64,000 nt of DNA from Hymenopus coronatus (taxonomy: Eukaryota > Arthropoda > Insecta > Mantodea > Hymenopodidae): positions 94,773,501 through 94,837,500 of the forward strand of contig CM060883.1 of assembly GCA_030762935.1 (NCBI GenBank), read 5' to 3'. Under the pieces are notes generated by a model that did not search any database, had not been told where the DNA came from, and worked only from the letters and a program-made list of their open reading frames with translations. Below, one piece after another: positions 10,781-24,100 of this stretch. The position numbers were made by a program, and so were the translations under genes. The first letter of the stretch is position 1; every line of letters begins with the position of its first letter.

Positions 10781-12544
10781 TTCTAGTTTAAACACACTAC
10801 TTAAAATATTAACTTCTTTAGCTTTTATGTTTTTAATTCTTGTGTTTATTCCTTTCTATTGTGAAAGGACATACAATGTAAAATAAGAAAGTTGTAGTTA
10901 CTTCTGTTTAAACTAGATGTAACAAAACCCATTCCCTGTATATGACTATATCCGTATATTACAGACTATTTAGGTAGTACAGGATTTTTAATTAATCCTG
11001 TATATAAATATGTACGTCTGACATATGTATGATCATGTGGGCGAAGGACAGGATCTAACTTGTGTAAAGTCAAAACTGCCTCCAGTTTTAATACTAAATG
11101 TATCTAGAAGTGCTCAATTTTTACATGCACCTACTGATAGAAAAACCTTTGTTTTCCAGTTGAAAGCTTGATGCTTGCTCTAAATACATTATGCCTTTGA
11201 CTGTATACATTAACTCTGTGTGTGTGTGTGTGCACGCCTGCAAATTTTGCATTTATGTATCTATGCAATGTAACATGTATGTATTTATGTATGTAGCTAA
11301 TATAGTGTTTGTGAATTAGATCAGTGCATGAAACAGAGAAACAATAGAATGAAATCAAATAAAGTGCTTTATTTTTGGATGATTTTAATTCCATTTACTG
11401 ACATATATGTACATTATGTAAGAAAATATGTGTGTAATCAGTTTGAACGTTTGTACAGAATACTTGTTCTTAGTGAAAAACTATAAATAATTGGGCAACT
11501 GATGCTACCAAAACCTATCTTTTTATTATATAACAATTTGTATATATTAAAATGATAATTAATTCTGAGATGAAATATTTAAACAAATCTATTTTATGTT
11601 CACATATTAAGCAGCAGCTGTTGGAATTAAAATGGTCATTTTTGCTATTAATATTTGCATTGTTTACCCAAAACTCCCCTCTCTAGCAAAGCTTTTGAAA
11701 AGTAATACACCTACTTCATAAATAAGCTTTAATCCTTTTTTCTAATCATCCTATAAAATATCTGTTTAAGTTTCTAAAAGATATAAGAGTGCTAAAACAG
11801 AGAATAACAGACCACAACAATTAGAACTTACAGTCTTATGTTCTTGAATATTTAATTCCTATCACAATGATCTGCTATGCTACAATATTTTCACCCTGAC
11901 CAATTTATTGTCACATAATGATGCTACATCTTTTTATATAGAGATGTATATCAGTATTGTATCAGAACATAATTACACAATAGGTGCACAAATAGCACCA
12001 AATGCTTTGGGCTTATTTACTTCACCTTAATTCTTTTTCAATGGTTTTAAAACACAAAGGTACAAAAAATATGATGTGATATTTTTAATTACCAATATAC
12101 TTGCAATAATTCGTAGTGCATCACTTCTCTTTTAATATTACAACATTCTATGCTTATGTGCCATTTGTACATAGGTACATATTTTTTCTAGTACTGTCTT
12201 ACTAAGTTTTTATACTTTTTGGAACAGCCATGAAATAAATGAAATTAATAGGTATTATTAAAACCTGTTGGCAACAACTATAGGCATTACTCATAACTTA
12301 TTCCAAAATAAATTGTTGTTCTAATGGTAAATGGTAATAATATTTTAGTTATGAAGATACATGCTGCTATAACAAATTTATGTGGTTAAAAATATGTGTA
12401 AATTAAATAAATATCTTCAATAACGAACATTAAAAAAAGTACCAAATATAAAAAATTTAACACAGATATTAAAACCTTTCATTAAAACATAGATGTTACT
12501 ACCTAATTGATATTATGTATCTTAGGTAAATGACATGTATTGTA
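10781..12544. other. AT-rich DNA, nothing recognised
   Basis: No gene is supported. A short TG microsatellite lies at 11216-11232. The minus-strand open frame 11131-11394 runs across it and has no domain. Confidence 0.6.
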
Positions 12545-13185
12545 CAGGATGGCGCGTAATGTATCTACCAATTTCGATTGAGAAATAGAGCTACTCAATA
12601 GAAGTGAAACTACTGTATTTGTGAAAAAGTGAAACAATAAACATTTGCATTTATGAATATAACACTTACATCAACACTACTTGAATGTGACGTCAGCTAG
12701 TGGCCCTCAGCTGCATTCTTGAAGACGGCGTGGAAATGCCTCCATGGCATGTCGTGCCATCTCCCAAGTTAAATCTCTAAAGCGGCAAATCAGTCGATTG
12801 GGGAACTCTCGGAGAGAGTATGCAGTATGCAGCATAGCTCAACTGACGTTCTTGGAGTTCTGGCATCACAAAATGTTGCAAATTTCAACAAGTACAATTA
12901 GTACCTACGTCTTCGGAAAAATACGGACCAATAATCCGTCACATTCCAATTGCACACCACACCACAACAAACTATGCCAGGATTTTGGTTTTGTTTCAGT
13001 TAGGGAATGCGTAACAATGAAGCTACAATCCTTGACTGTATGAGCCAACAAGCCAACAATCCATGGCGTACCAATTGCAAACATTGTAGGCATATAATCA
13101 TATCTGATTGATGCGCCTGCGCACCTCAAGTTGAACAGGGATAGCATGCAACATTGATAGATACATTACGCACCACTCTGTGATA
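12545..13185 (-). mobile_element. Internally deleted Tc1/mariner-superfamily transposon with terminal inverted repeats
   Basis: The termini are inverted copies: GGCGCGTAATGTATCTACCAA at the left (about 12551) and, read on the minus strand from about 13178, GGTGCGTAATGTATCTATCAA. The 640 bp between them hold scattered minus-strand pieces of a DDE transposase, listed separately. The length is about half that expected for an autonomous element, so this is a deleted, probably immobile copy. Confidence 0.75.
12680..13120 (-). pseudogene. Transposase remnant within the 12545-13185 element
   Basis: On the minus strand three islands of a DDE transposase can be read in order: VWCAIGM-stop-RIIGPYFSEDVGT (about 12900-12985), NLQHFVMPELQERQLSYA (about 12835-12890), and the C-terminal EMARHAMEAFPRRLQEC followed by PLADVTFK (about 12680-12765). 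In related insect transposases the last part normally reads EM-RRVM-F-RLQ-C and ends in D-IFKT. The catalytic middle, with the QQDGA and RSPDLSP-DFFLWG blocks, is absent, so the gene lost its core. Stops also break each island. Confidence 0.75.
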
Positions 13186-13632
13186 TGACCTGCAGCCGCG
13201 CATGTGTGAGCTGCTTCCTTCGGAAGTCATGGCCGAGTCTGCGATTGTTACACCAATGCTTGCACGTGTGACTGCCACATCATCAACAGGTATAAAAGAA
13301 AATGCAGTATTTGAGTCAGTTTCGATGGGCCAGTGCAGCAAGTGTCGAAAAGAAACCACCTATAATATGACAGGAGCATTTCAATAAAGACACTTTTTTG
13401 TGAACAGATTTTACTGTATAATCAATGAAAGAAATAAAGAGTCGTTTGCTGAAGCAATAAAGAAGAGTTTTGGTTACAATGTATATTTCAATTTGTTGTA
13501 TATTAATAAAGAAACTTGTGTAAATAACATTTTGACAGTCATATCATGTGCTATGATTTTAAACTGAATAAAATATGTTTATGTTTATAAAAACATGAAC
13601 TTCAATACGCACGTAAAAACAAAAATTAGATT
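13186..13632. other. No gene recognised
   Basis: 13190-13390 is somewhat more GC-rich and has short open frames on both strands (13202-13387 plus, 13126-13359 minus) without recognisable domains. A TATAAAAG string lies at about 13291. I see no way to tie it to a gene. Confidence 0.5.
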
Positions 13633-14451
13633 AAAAAAATATTATGTATTACATTCACATGATGTTCTCTAATTCTCTGCAACAAATTATTGTTAAAAAA
13701 CTAGTGCTTCGATTTACTTCATACTAATCGAGAAAAAAATAGCAGAAATAGTCTTATTACTTGTTTCCATGCAAGTAGAAGCGGAATAAAGGAATGCCAT
13801 AGGTTAAAGTGATAGTCATAAGCTGACTGCTATGCGACTGATGTCCCTTTGTTTGTGTGGACAGGAGTTGACAAATTCCTGTATGAGAAAAGTATAAGAT
13901 TTTTAAAGCTGAAACCAAAAACAAGGAATATCTAAAAAACGATCAACTCCATGAAAAAAGTATACAACATAAATTGTGTATTTAAATATGCTCTACATTT
14001 TATGTGCGGTAAGTTTTTGTCTATCTCTTACGGTTTAGCAGTTATGTAAATTCCGTAAAATTCATCCAAAATAAAGGCTTCAGAGGTTATTACCAGAAAA
14101 ATTCAAGATATACATATTAATTGTCAGGTAAATATCTTTCGTATACGATATTTGATCAAAATCGTTAGAGCCATTTTTGAGAAAATCAACATTTTCGAAA
14201 AAAGTTCTATATAAAGGGTAGTTGGAGGTGGGAGATTTTCTTGAAAACCTTCGTGTTGCATCCTTGCAGGATCCCAGTTTGAGCTATGCTGTCCACAGAC
14301 ACAGACACACACGGACCTTTTTCCACAAATGCTTTTTGTGGATTTAGGAGGTCTCAAAACATATATTTGCGGTAAAATCTTGGTATTGAATTTTTGGGTA
14401 CAATACAATACCTTCTCTATACACTATGTACATAGTACGTATAGAGAAAGT
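13633..14451 (+). repeat. Family A dispersed repeat, nearly full copy (A1)
   Basis: The copy runs from the A-rich outer end (TAAAAAAATATTATGTATTAC, then TTCACATGATGTTCTCT) to the inner end ATAGAGAAAGT (14441-14451). The outer TTCTCTA and inner TAGAGAA are inverted, so the roughly 0.8 kb unit has short terminal inverted repeats close to ACTTTCTCTA. It contains the conserved block GTTAGAGCCATTTTT (14164-14178) and a short CA tract at about 14295-14317. There is no coding region. It faces copy A2 across a 222 bp spacer. Confidence 0.85.
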
Positions 14452-14673
14452 AATAGAGGATAGCCCCATAAACAATTCGGTCTTAACTCTTATCCAAAAT
14501 CTTCTAAAAACTTAAATTATGCTGATTGTAGCACAATAATTTTGAGTCTTTTAAGACATAAAAAGCAATTTTATTTATATCTTTGTAAAATATGAAAATT
14601 CACGATTTGATAAATTGAACATCATATGTGCCTTTTACTAACTCTTGCATATACATTCAACTTACAATTGAAC
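14452..14673. other. 222 bp spacer between facing family A copies
   Basis: This is AT-rich and resembles neither family A nor the 202 bp spacer of the second facing pair at 53860-54061. Confidence 0.7.
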
Positions 14674-14844
14674 ATTTTCTCCATATGTACTATGCATAGT
14701 ATATAGAAAAGGTATTGTACTGCATCCAAAAATTCAATACCGAGATTTCGCCGGAAATATATGTTTCGGGATCCCGTGAATCCCGAAAAAAGCATTTTTA
14801 GAAAAATATCCGTGCGTGTGTCTGTCTATCTATGTGCGTGTGTG

Positions 14845-14895
<51 letters not shown>

Positions 14896-15630
14896 AGCGT
14901 AGTTCAAAAATGAAAAGTCCGTTAAATACCAAACTTGGTATTTAAGTTTAGTATCTTCCAAAGGATGTGACACGAAGATTTTCAAGAAAATCCCCCCACC
15001 CCTAACTACCCTTTCGGTGGAGAAAAAAAATTAAAAAATGTTGATTTATTCAAAATTTTTGATTTTCTCAAAAATGGTTCCAACGATTTTGATTAAAATA
15101 TCGTATTAAAGATATTTACCTGAGAAGTAAAATGTACTCTATGTTGAATTTTGTTGGAATAGCCTCTGAAGATGACTTTATTCTGGAAGGGATGAATTTT
15201 ACGGAATTTTTCATAACTGGAAAACCGTAAAAGATATATAAAAACCTACTTCAAAAAATATATTTAAACCTCGTTAATATAAATAATTTATGTTATGTAC
15301 ATTTTTTCGTGCAGTGGTTTGTTTTTGAGATATATTCTTGTTATTGGTTTGAGCTTTAAAAAATTATCTAGTTTACTCATAGGGGACTTAGTCAACTCCT
15401 GTCCATAGAAACAAAGGAACTTCAGTCACATAGCAACCATCTTTTGACTAATAATTTAGCCTATGGTACTCCCTTATTTTATTTCTACTTGCAAAAAAAG
15501 CAATTAATAAGACTTTCTGCTAATGTCTTCTCGATTAGCATGAAGTAAAGAAAAACAGGACATTTTTAACAATAATTTGTTGCAGATATATAGAGAAAGT
15601 CATGTGAATGGAATACATCAGATTTTTTTT
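14674..15630 (-). repeat. Family A dispersed repeat, nearly full copy (A2)
   Basis: This is a minus-orientation copy. The inner end is TTTTCTCCATA (14674), and a TG microsatellite lies at about 14833-14893. Shared blocks are TACCAAACTTGGTATTTAAG, GAAGATTTTCAAGAAA (about 14971) and AAAATGGTTCCAACGATTTT (about 15070). The outer end is TAGAGAAAGTCATGTGAATG (15592 on), finishing CATCAGATTTTTTTT at about 15630. Confidence 0.88.
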
Positions 15631-16004
15631 ATAATACTGACCCTTTGCAAATTTGCCAACAAAACATTAGAATATATAGAAGTAGCATATGTAATGCTTT
15701 ATTCCCTGGTAACAGAAGGTATGACATCTTAATAACCCTACAAATTTAAATAAGACGTTTTTACATTTTTCTGAACCGTCAGTATTTATTCATGTTTAAG
15801 AGGCATAATGCTCCATACACTAAAGATTTTGCTATAAATTGTTTAAATTTACATTGATTTCGAGAAGCACAAATCACGTAATTTACTTGGAGTAAACATT
15901 CTAACTTACATTAAGCAGAATGCACTAATTACTGTTTATATATGTTAGTTTCTATACACGCGATACTACAAAAAATTTAATAAAAATTCATTGGATGCCT
16001 GAGT
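15631..16004. other. AT-rich flank, nothing recognised
   Basis: This unique-looking sequence separates family A copy A2 from the minisatellite. Nothing in it can be annotated. Confidence 0.6.
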
Positions 16005-16201
16005 TATAAATGTATCCATGGGTATACTAGTATGCAATAAATGTGGGCATGGGTATATCACTATACTATAAATGTGTCCATGGGTATACTATACTATAAC
16101 TGTGCCCATGGGAGTATTACTATACTATAAATGTGCCCATGGGTATATTACTGTACTATATATGTGGCCATGGGTATATTACTATACTAAAGCTGTGTCC
16201 G

Positions 16202-16203
<2 letters not shown>

Positions 16204-16249
<46 letters not shown>
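16204..16249. repeat. (AT)n microsatellite inside the minisatellite
   Basis: This is a pure AT run of 46 bases. It replaces part of one 31 bp unit, after CCGTGA and before ACTATAACTG, and probably grew from the TATA-rich part of the unit. Confidence 0.97.
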
Positions 16250-16250
<1 letters not shown>

Positions 16251-17864
16251 TATAACTGTGTGCATGAGTAAATTACTATGCTATAAATGTGTAATGGGTG
16301 TATTACTATACTATAACTGTGTCCATGGGTACATTACTATACTGTATCTGTGTCCATAGGTATGTTACGATACTATAAATGTGTACATGGGTACATTTCT
16401 ATATAATAAATGTGTACATGAGTATATTACTATACTATAACTGTGTCCATGGGTATATTAGTATACAACGGTGTCCATGGTTATATCACTATACTATAAC
16501 TGTGTCCATGGGTATATTACTTTACTATAACTGTGTCCATGAGTATATTACTATACTATAACTGTGTCCATGGGTATAATACTTTATAATAACTGTGTCC
16601 ATGGCTATATTACTTTACTGTAACAGTGTCTATGGGTATATAATTATGCTATAAATGTGCCCATGGGTATATTACTATACTATAAATGTGCCCATAAGTA
16701 TGTCACTATAATATAAATATGTCCATGGGTATATTACTATACTATAACTGTGTCCATGGGAATATTACTATACTATAACTGTGTCCATGGGTATATTACT
16801 ATACTATAAATGTGTAGATGGGTATATTACTATACTGTAACTGTGTTCATGGGTACATTACTATACTACAACTGTGTCCATGGGTATACTACTATATTAT
16901 ATCTGTGTCCATGAGTATATTACTATACTATAACTGTGTCCATGGGTATTCTTTAAAACAATAACAGTGTCCATGGGTATATTACGATACTATAACTGTG
17001 TCCATGGGTATATTACTATAGTATTGCTGTGTCCATGGGTATATAACCATACTATAGCTGTGTCCATGGGTATATTACTATACTATAACTGTGTCCATAG
17101 GTATATTACCATATTATAGCTGTGTCCATGGATATTATACTATACTATAAATGTGTCCATAGTTATATTACTATACTATAACTGTGTCCATGGGTATATT
17201 GCTATACTATAAATGTGTCCATGAGTATAGTGCTATACTATAACTGAGTCCATATGTATGTTACTATACTATAACTGTGTCCATGGGTATATTACAATAC
17301 TATAAATGTGTCCATGGGTATATTACTATATTATAAATGTGTCTATGGTTATATTACTATACTATAACTGTGTCCATGGGTACATTAATATACTATAAGT
17401 GTGTCCGCGGGTATATTACTATACTATAACTGTGTCTTTGGGTATATTACGGTACTATAGCTGTGTCCATTGGTATATTACTATGCTATAAATGTGTCTA
17501 TGGGTATATTACCATACTATTACTGTGTCCATGTGTACATTACTATACCATAAATGTGTAATGGGTATATTACTATAATATACTTGTGTCCAATGCATAT
17601 TACTATACTATAGCTGTGTCCATGGGTATATAACTATACTATAAATGTGTCCATGGGTATATTACTATATTATAAATGTGTCAATGGTTACATTACTATA
17701 CTATAGCAGTGTCCATGGATATACTAATATACTATATATGTGTCCGCGGGTATACTACTATACTATAACTGTGTCTTTGGGTATATTGCTGTAGTATAAC
17801 TGTGTCCATTGGTATTATACTATGCTATGAATATGTCTATGGGTGTATTACCATACTATAACTG

Positions 17865-18118
17865 GGGCCGCGCCGTGGCCGAGTGCTTAGACCACTCGAC
17901 TCTCACCTAGACGGCCGGGGTTCGATCCCAAGCGACCGCATGTGAGATGTGAGAGGTGTGGTGGACAAAACGGCGCTGGGGCGGGTTTTGTCCGGGTACT
18001 CTGGTTTCCCCCGCCATCGCATTCCACCGGTGCTCCATCGTCATTCATGTATCATCAGTGTCACCGCCTGCGGTGCCATTAGTAGTTAAAGCGGGCGTTA
18101 AACACTACCAAAAAAAAA
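17865..18118 (+). mobile_element. tRNA-derived SINE inserted in the minisatellite
   Basis: This is a 254 bp, strikingly GC-rich insertion. It has pol III promoter boxes TGGCCGAGTGC (A box, 17876-17886) and GGTTCGATCCC (B box, 17919-17929), a non-tRNA body with CCGGGTACTCTGGTTTCCCC, and a tail AACACTACC followed by an A-run to 18118. It is flanked by the exact 12 bp duplication ATACTATAACTG (17853-17864 and 18118-18129), which marks target-primed insertion by a LINE. A related unit at about 22785-22830 shows the uninterrupted site. Confidence 0.95.
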
Positions 18119-21100
18119 TACTATAACTGTGTCCATGTGTACATTACTATACTATAAATGTGTCCATGGGTACATTACTATAATATACCTGTGTCCAATG
18201 CATATTACTATACCATAGCTGTGTCCATGGGAATATCACTATACTATAACTGTGTCAATGGGTATATTACTATACTATGACTGTGTCCATGGGTATATTT
18301 CTATACTATAACTGTGTCCATGGGAATATTACTATACTATAACTGTGTCTATGGGTACATCATTTAACCATAATGGTGCCCATGGGTATATTACTATACT
18401 GTAACTGTGCCCATGGGTATGTCACTATAATATAAAGATGTCCATGGGTATATTACTCTACTATAGCTGTGTCCATGGGCATATTGCTATACTATAAATG
18501 TGTCCTTGGGTATAGGGCTATACTATAACTGAGTCCATGGGTATGTTACTATACTATAACTGTGTCTGTGGGTATATTACTATACTATAAATGTGTCCCT
18601 GGGTATATTACTATATTATAAATGTGTCAATGATTATAATACTATAATATAGTTGTGTCTATAGGTATATTAATATACTATAAGTGTGTCCGCGGGTATA
18701 TTACTGTACTGTAACTGTGTCTTAGGGTATATTACTGTACTGTAACCGTGTCTTAGGGTATATCACTATACTATAACTGTGTCCATGGGTATATTACTAT
18801 ACTAAGACTGTGTCCATGGGTATATCACTATACTATAACTGTGTCCATGGTTATATTACTATACAATAGCTGTGTCCGTTGGTATATTACTATACCATAA
18901 TTGTGTCCATGGGAATATCACTATACTAAAGCTGAGTCCGTGGGTATATTACTATACTATAAATGTAACCATGGGAATATTACTTTACTATAAAGGTGTC
19001 TATGGGTATATTACTATATTATAAATGTGTCCATGGGTATATTACTTTACTGTAAATGTGTCCCTGGGTATATTACTATGCTATAGATGTGTCTATGGGT
19101 ATATTAGCATACTATAACTGTGTCCATGTGTACATTACTATACTATAAATGTGTCCTTGTGTATATTACTATCATATACTTGTGTCCAATGCATATTACT
19201 ATACTATAGCTGTGTCCAATGCATATTACTATACTATAGCTGTGTCCATGGGAATATCATTATACTATAACTGTGTCCATTGGAATATTACTATACTATA
19301 AATGTGTCCGTGGGTATATTACTATACTATAGCTGTGTCCGTGGGTATATTGCTATACTATAAATGTGTCCATGGGAATATCACTATACTAAAACTGTGT
19401 CCGTGGGTATATTACTATACTATAACAGTGATTCTGGGTATATTACTATACTATAGCTGTGTCCGTGAAATTTATTACTATACTATAAATAAAACAATGG
19501 GAATATTACTTTACTATAATTGTGTCTATGGGTATATTACTATACTATAAATGTACCCATGGGTATATTACTTTACTGTAAATGTGTTCATGGGATTATT
19601 ACAATACTATAAATGTGTCCATGGGTATATTACCATAGTATAAATCTGTCCATGGGTATATTACGTTACTATAAATAATGTGTACATGGATAGCTTAGTA
19701 TATTATAATGTGTCAATGGGTATATTACTATACTCTAAATGTGTACGTGAGCATGGGTAAATTACTAAACTATAAATGTGTAATGGGTGTATTACTATAC
19801 TATAACTGTGTCCTTGGGTATATTACTATACTACATCTGTGTCCATGGGTATGTTACGATACTATAAATGTGTACATGAGTACATTTATATATAATAAAT
19901 GAGTACATGAGTATATTACTATACTATAACTGTGTCCATAGGTATATTAGCATACAACTGTGTCCATGGTTATAGCACTATACTATAACTGTGTCCATGG
20001 GTATATTTCTTTACTATAACTGTGGCCATGGGTATATTACTATACTATAACTGTGTCCATGGGTATAATACTTTACTATAACTGTGTCCCATGGGTATAT
20101 TACTTTACTATAACTGTGTCTATGGGTATAATATTATACTATAAATGTGCCCATTGGTATATTACTATACTATAACTTTGCCCATAAGTATGTCACTTTA
20201 ATATAAATATGACTATGGGTATATTACTATACTATAACTGTGTCCATGGGAATATTACTATACTATAACTGTGTCCATGGGAGTATTCCTATACTTTAAG
20301 TGTGTAGATGGGTATATTACTATACTATAGCTGTGTTCTTGGATATATTACTATACTGCAACTGTGTCCATGGGTATACTACTATACTCTAATTGTGTCC
20401 ATAAGTATATTACTATACTATAACTGTGTCCATGGGTATTCTACTAAACAATAACTGTGTCCATGTGTATATTGCGATACTATAACTGTGTCCATGGGTA
20501 TATTACCATACTATAGCTGTGTCCATGGGTATTATACTATACTATAGCTGTGTCCATGGGTATATTGCTATGCTATAAATGTGTGCATGGGTATAGTGCT
20601 ATATACTATAACTGAGCCCATATGTATGCTACTATACTATAACTGTGTCCATGGGTATATTACTATACCATAAATGTGTCCATGGGTATATTACTATATT
20701 ATAAATGTGTCTATGGTTATATTACTACACCATAGCTGTGTCCATGGGTACATTAATATACTATAAGTGTGCCCGCGGGTATATTACTATATTATAACTG
20801 TGTCTTTGGGTATATTACGGTACTATAGCTGTGTCCATTGGTATATTACTATGCTATAAATGTGTCTATGGGTATATTACCATACTATTACTGTGTCCAT
20901 GTGAACATTACTGTACTATAAATGTGTCTATGTGTATATTACTATAATAAAGTTGTGTCCAATGCATATTACCATACTATAGCTGTGTCCATGGGTATAT
21001 AACTATACTATAAATGTGTGCATGGGTTTATTACTATACTATTAATGTGTCCATGGGTATATTACTATACTAAAACTCTGCCCATGGGTATATTACTGTA

Positions 21101-24100
21101 CTATAGCTGTTTCCGTGGGTATATTACTATATCACTATACTATATCTGTATCCATGGGTATGTTGCGAAACTATAGCTGTGTCCTTGGGTATATTAATAT
21201 ACTAAAGCTGTGTGCATGGATATATTACTATAGTATAACTGTGTCCATGGGTATATTACTATATTATAGCTGTGTTCGTGGGATTATTACCATACTATAA
21301 ATGTGTGCATGGGTATATTGCTATACTATAAATTCGTCCATGGGTATATTACTATACTATAACTGTGTCCATGGGTATATTACTGTACTTTAGCTGTTTC
21401 CGTGAGTATATTACTATACTATAGCTGTGTCCGTGGGTATATTACCATACTATAGCTGTGTCCGTGGGTATATTATTATACTATAACTGTACCCATGGGA
21501 ATATTTATATACTATAACTCTGTTCATTGGTATATTACTATTCTATAAATGTGTCCATAGGTATATTACTATACTATAAATGTGTGCATGGATATATTAC
21601 TATACTATAAATGTGTCAATGGGTATATTAATATACTATAGCTGTGTCCGTGGGTATGTTATTACACTATAGCTGTGTCCATGGGTAAATTACTATACTA
21701 TAAATGTGTGCTAGGCTATATGAATATACTATAACTGTGTCCATGGGTATATTACTATAGTATAACTGTGCCCTTGGGTATATCACTATAATATAAATGT
21801 GTTCATGGGTATATTTCCTTACTACAACTGTGTCTATGGGTATATTACTATTATATAGCTGTGTCAATGGGTATATTACCATATAATATCTGTGCCCATG
21901 GGTATATTACTATACTATAGCTGTAACCATGGGTATATTACTATACTATAACTGTGTCCATGGGTATATGACTGTATTATAACTGTGACCATGGGTATAT
22001 TACTATACTATAAATTTGACCATGAGTATATCAGTATTCTATAACTATGTCCAGGGGTATATTACCATGCTATGAATGTGTCCATGGGTATAAAACTACT
22101 ATAAATGTGTCCTTAGGTATATTAATATACTATAAATGTGTGCGTGGGTATATGAGTATACTATAACTGTGTCCATGAGTATATTACTCTACTATAATGT
22201 GTCCCTGAGTATATTACTATACTATAACTGTGGCCATGGGTATACTACTATACTATAACTGTGTCTATGTGTATATTACAATACTATAACTGTGTCCATG
22301 GGTATATAACTATAGTATAGCTGTGTCCATGTGTATATTACCATACTATAGCTGTGTCCATGGGTATATTACTATGCTATAACTATGTACCTGGGTATAT
22401 TACCATACTATAGCTGTGTCCATGGGTATTATACTATTCTATAAATGTGTCCATGGTTATATTACTATACTATAGCTGTGTGCATGGGTATATTGCTATA
22501 CTATAAATCTGTCCATGGGTATAGTGCTAAACTATAACTGAGTCCATGGGTATGTTACTATACTATAACTGTGTCCATGGGTATATTACTATACTATAAA
22601 TGTGTCCATGGGTATATTGCTATATTATAAATGTGTCAATGGTTATATTTATATACTATAGATGTGTCCATGGGTATATTAATATGCTATAAATATTTCC
22701 GCAAGTATAATACTATACTGTAACTGTGTCTTTGGGTATATTACTGTACTATAACTGTGTCCATTGGTATATAACAATGCTATAAATGTGTCTATGGGTA
22801 TATTACCATACTATAACCGTGTCCATGTGTACATTACTATACTATAAATGTGTCCATGGATATATTACTATAATATACCTGTGTCCAATGCATATTACTA
22901 TACTCTAGCTGTGTCCATGGGTATATCATTATACTATAACTGTGTCCATGTGTATATTACTATACTATATCTGTGTCCATGGATATATTACTATACTATA
23001 GCTGTGTCCGTGGGTACATTACTATACTATAAATGTGTCCATGGGAATATCACTATACTATAAATGTGTCCATGGGAATATCACTATACTAAAGCTGTGT
23101 CCGTGGGTTTTTTACTATACTATAAATGTAACCATGGGAATATTACTTTACTATAAATGTGTCTATGGGTATATTACTATACTATATATGTATCCATGGG
23201 TATATTACATTACTGTAAATGTGTTCATGGGTATATTACAACACTATAAATGTGTCCATGGGTATATTACCATAGTATAAATCTGTCCATGGGTATATTA
23301 CTGTACTAAAAATGTGTACATGGGTATATTACTATACTAAACTGTGTCCATGGGTATAATACTTTATAATAACTGTGTCCCATGGGTATATTACTATACT
23401 ATAAATGTATAGATGGGTATATTACTATATAATAACTGTGTTCATGGGTATATTACTATACTACAACTGTGTCCATGGGTATACTACTATACTATATCTG
23501 TGTCCATGAGTATATTACTATACTTTATCTGTGTCCATGGGTATTCTACAAAACAATAACAATGTCCATGGGTATATTAGGATACTATAACTGTGTCCAT
23601 GGGTATATTACTATAGTATAGCTGTGTTCATGGGTATATAACCATACTATAGCTGTGTCCATGGGTATATTACTATACTATAACTGTGTCCATTGGTATA
23701 TTACCATACTATAGCTGTGTCCATGGGTATTATACTATACTATAAATGTGTCCATAGGTATATTACTATACTATAGCTGTGTCCATGGGTATATTGCTAT
23801 ACTATAAATGTGTCCATGAGTATAGTATAACTGAGTCCATATGTGTGTTACTATACTATAACTGTGTCCATGGGTATATTACTATATTATAAATGTGTCT
23901 ATGGTTATATTACTATACTATAACTGTGTCCATGAGTACATTTATATACTATAAGTGTGTCCGCGGGTATATTACTATACTATAGCTGTGTCTTTGTGTA
24001 TATTACGGTACTACAGCTGTGTCCATTGTTATATTACTATGCTATAAATGTGTCTATGGGTATATTACCATACTTTTACTGTGTCCATGTGTACATTACT

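Noticed and set aside
13285..13300. TATAAAAG as a core promoter
   Set aside because: AT-rich surroundings make such strings common, and no gene start follows.
17865..17940. Functional tRNA gene
   Set aside because: A and B boxes are present, but the sequence continues into a SINE body with tail and target-site duplication.
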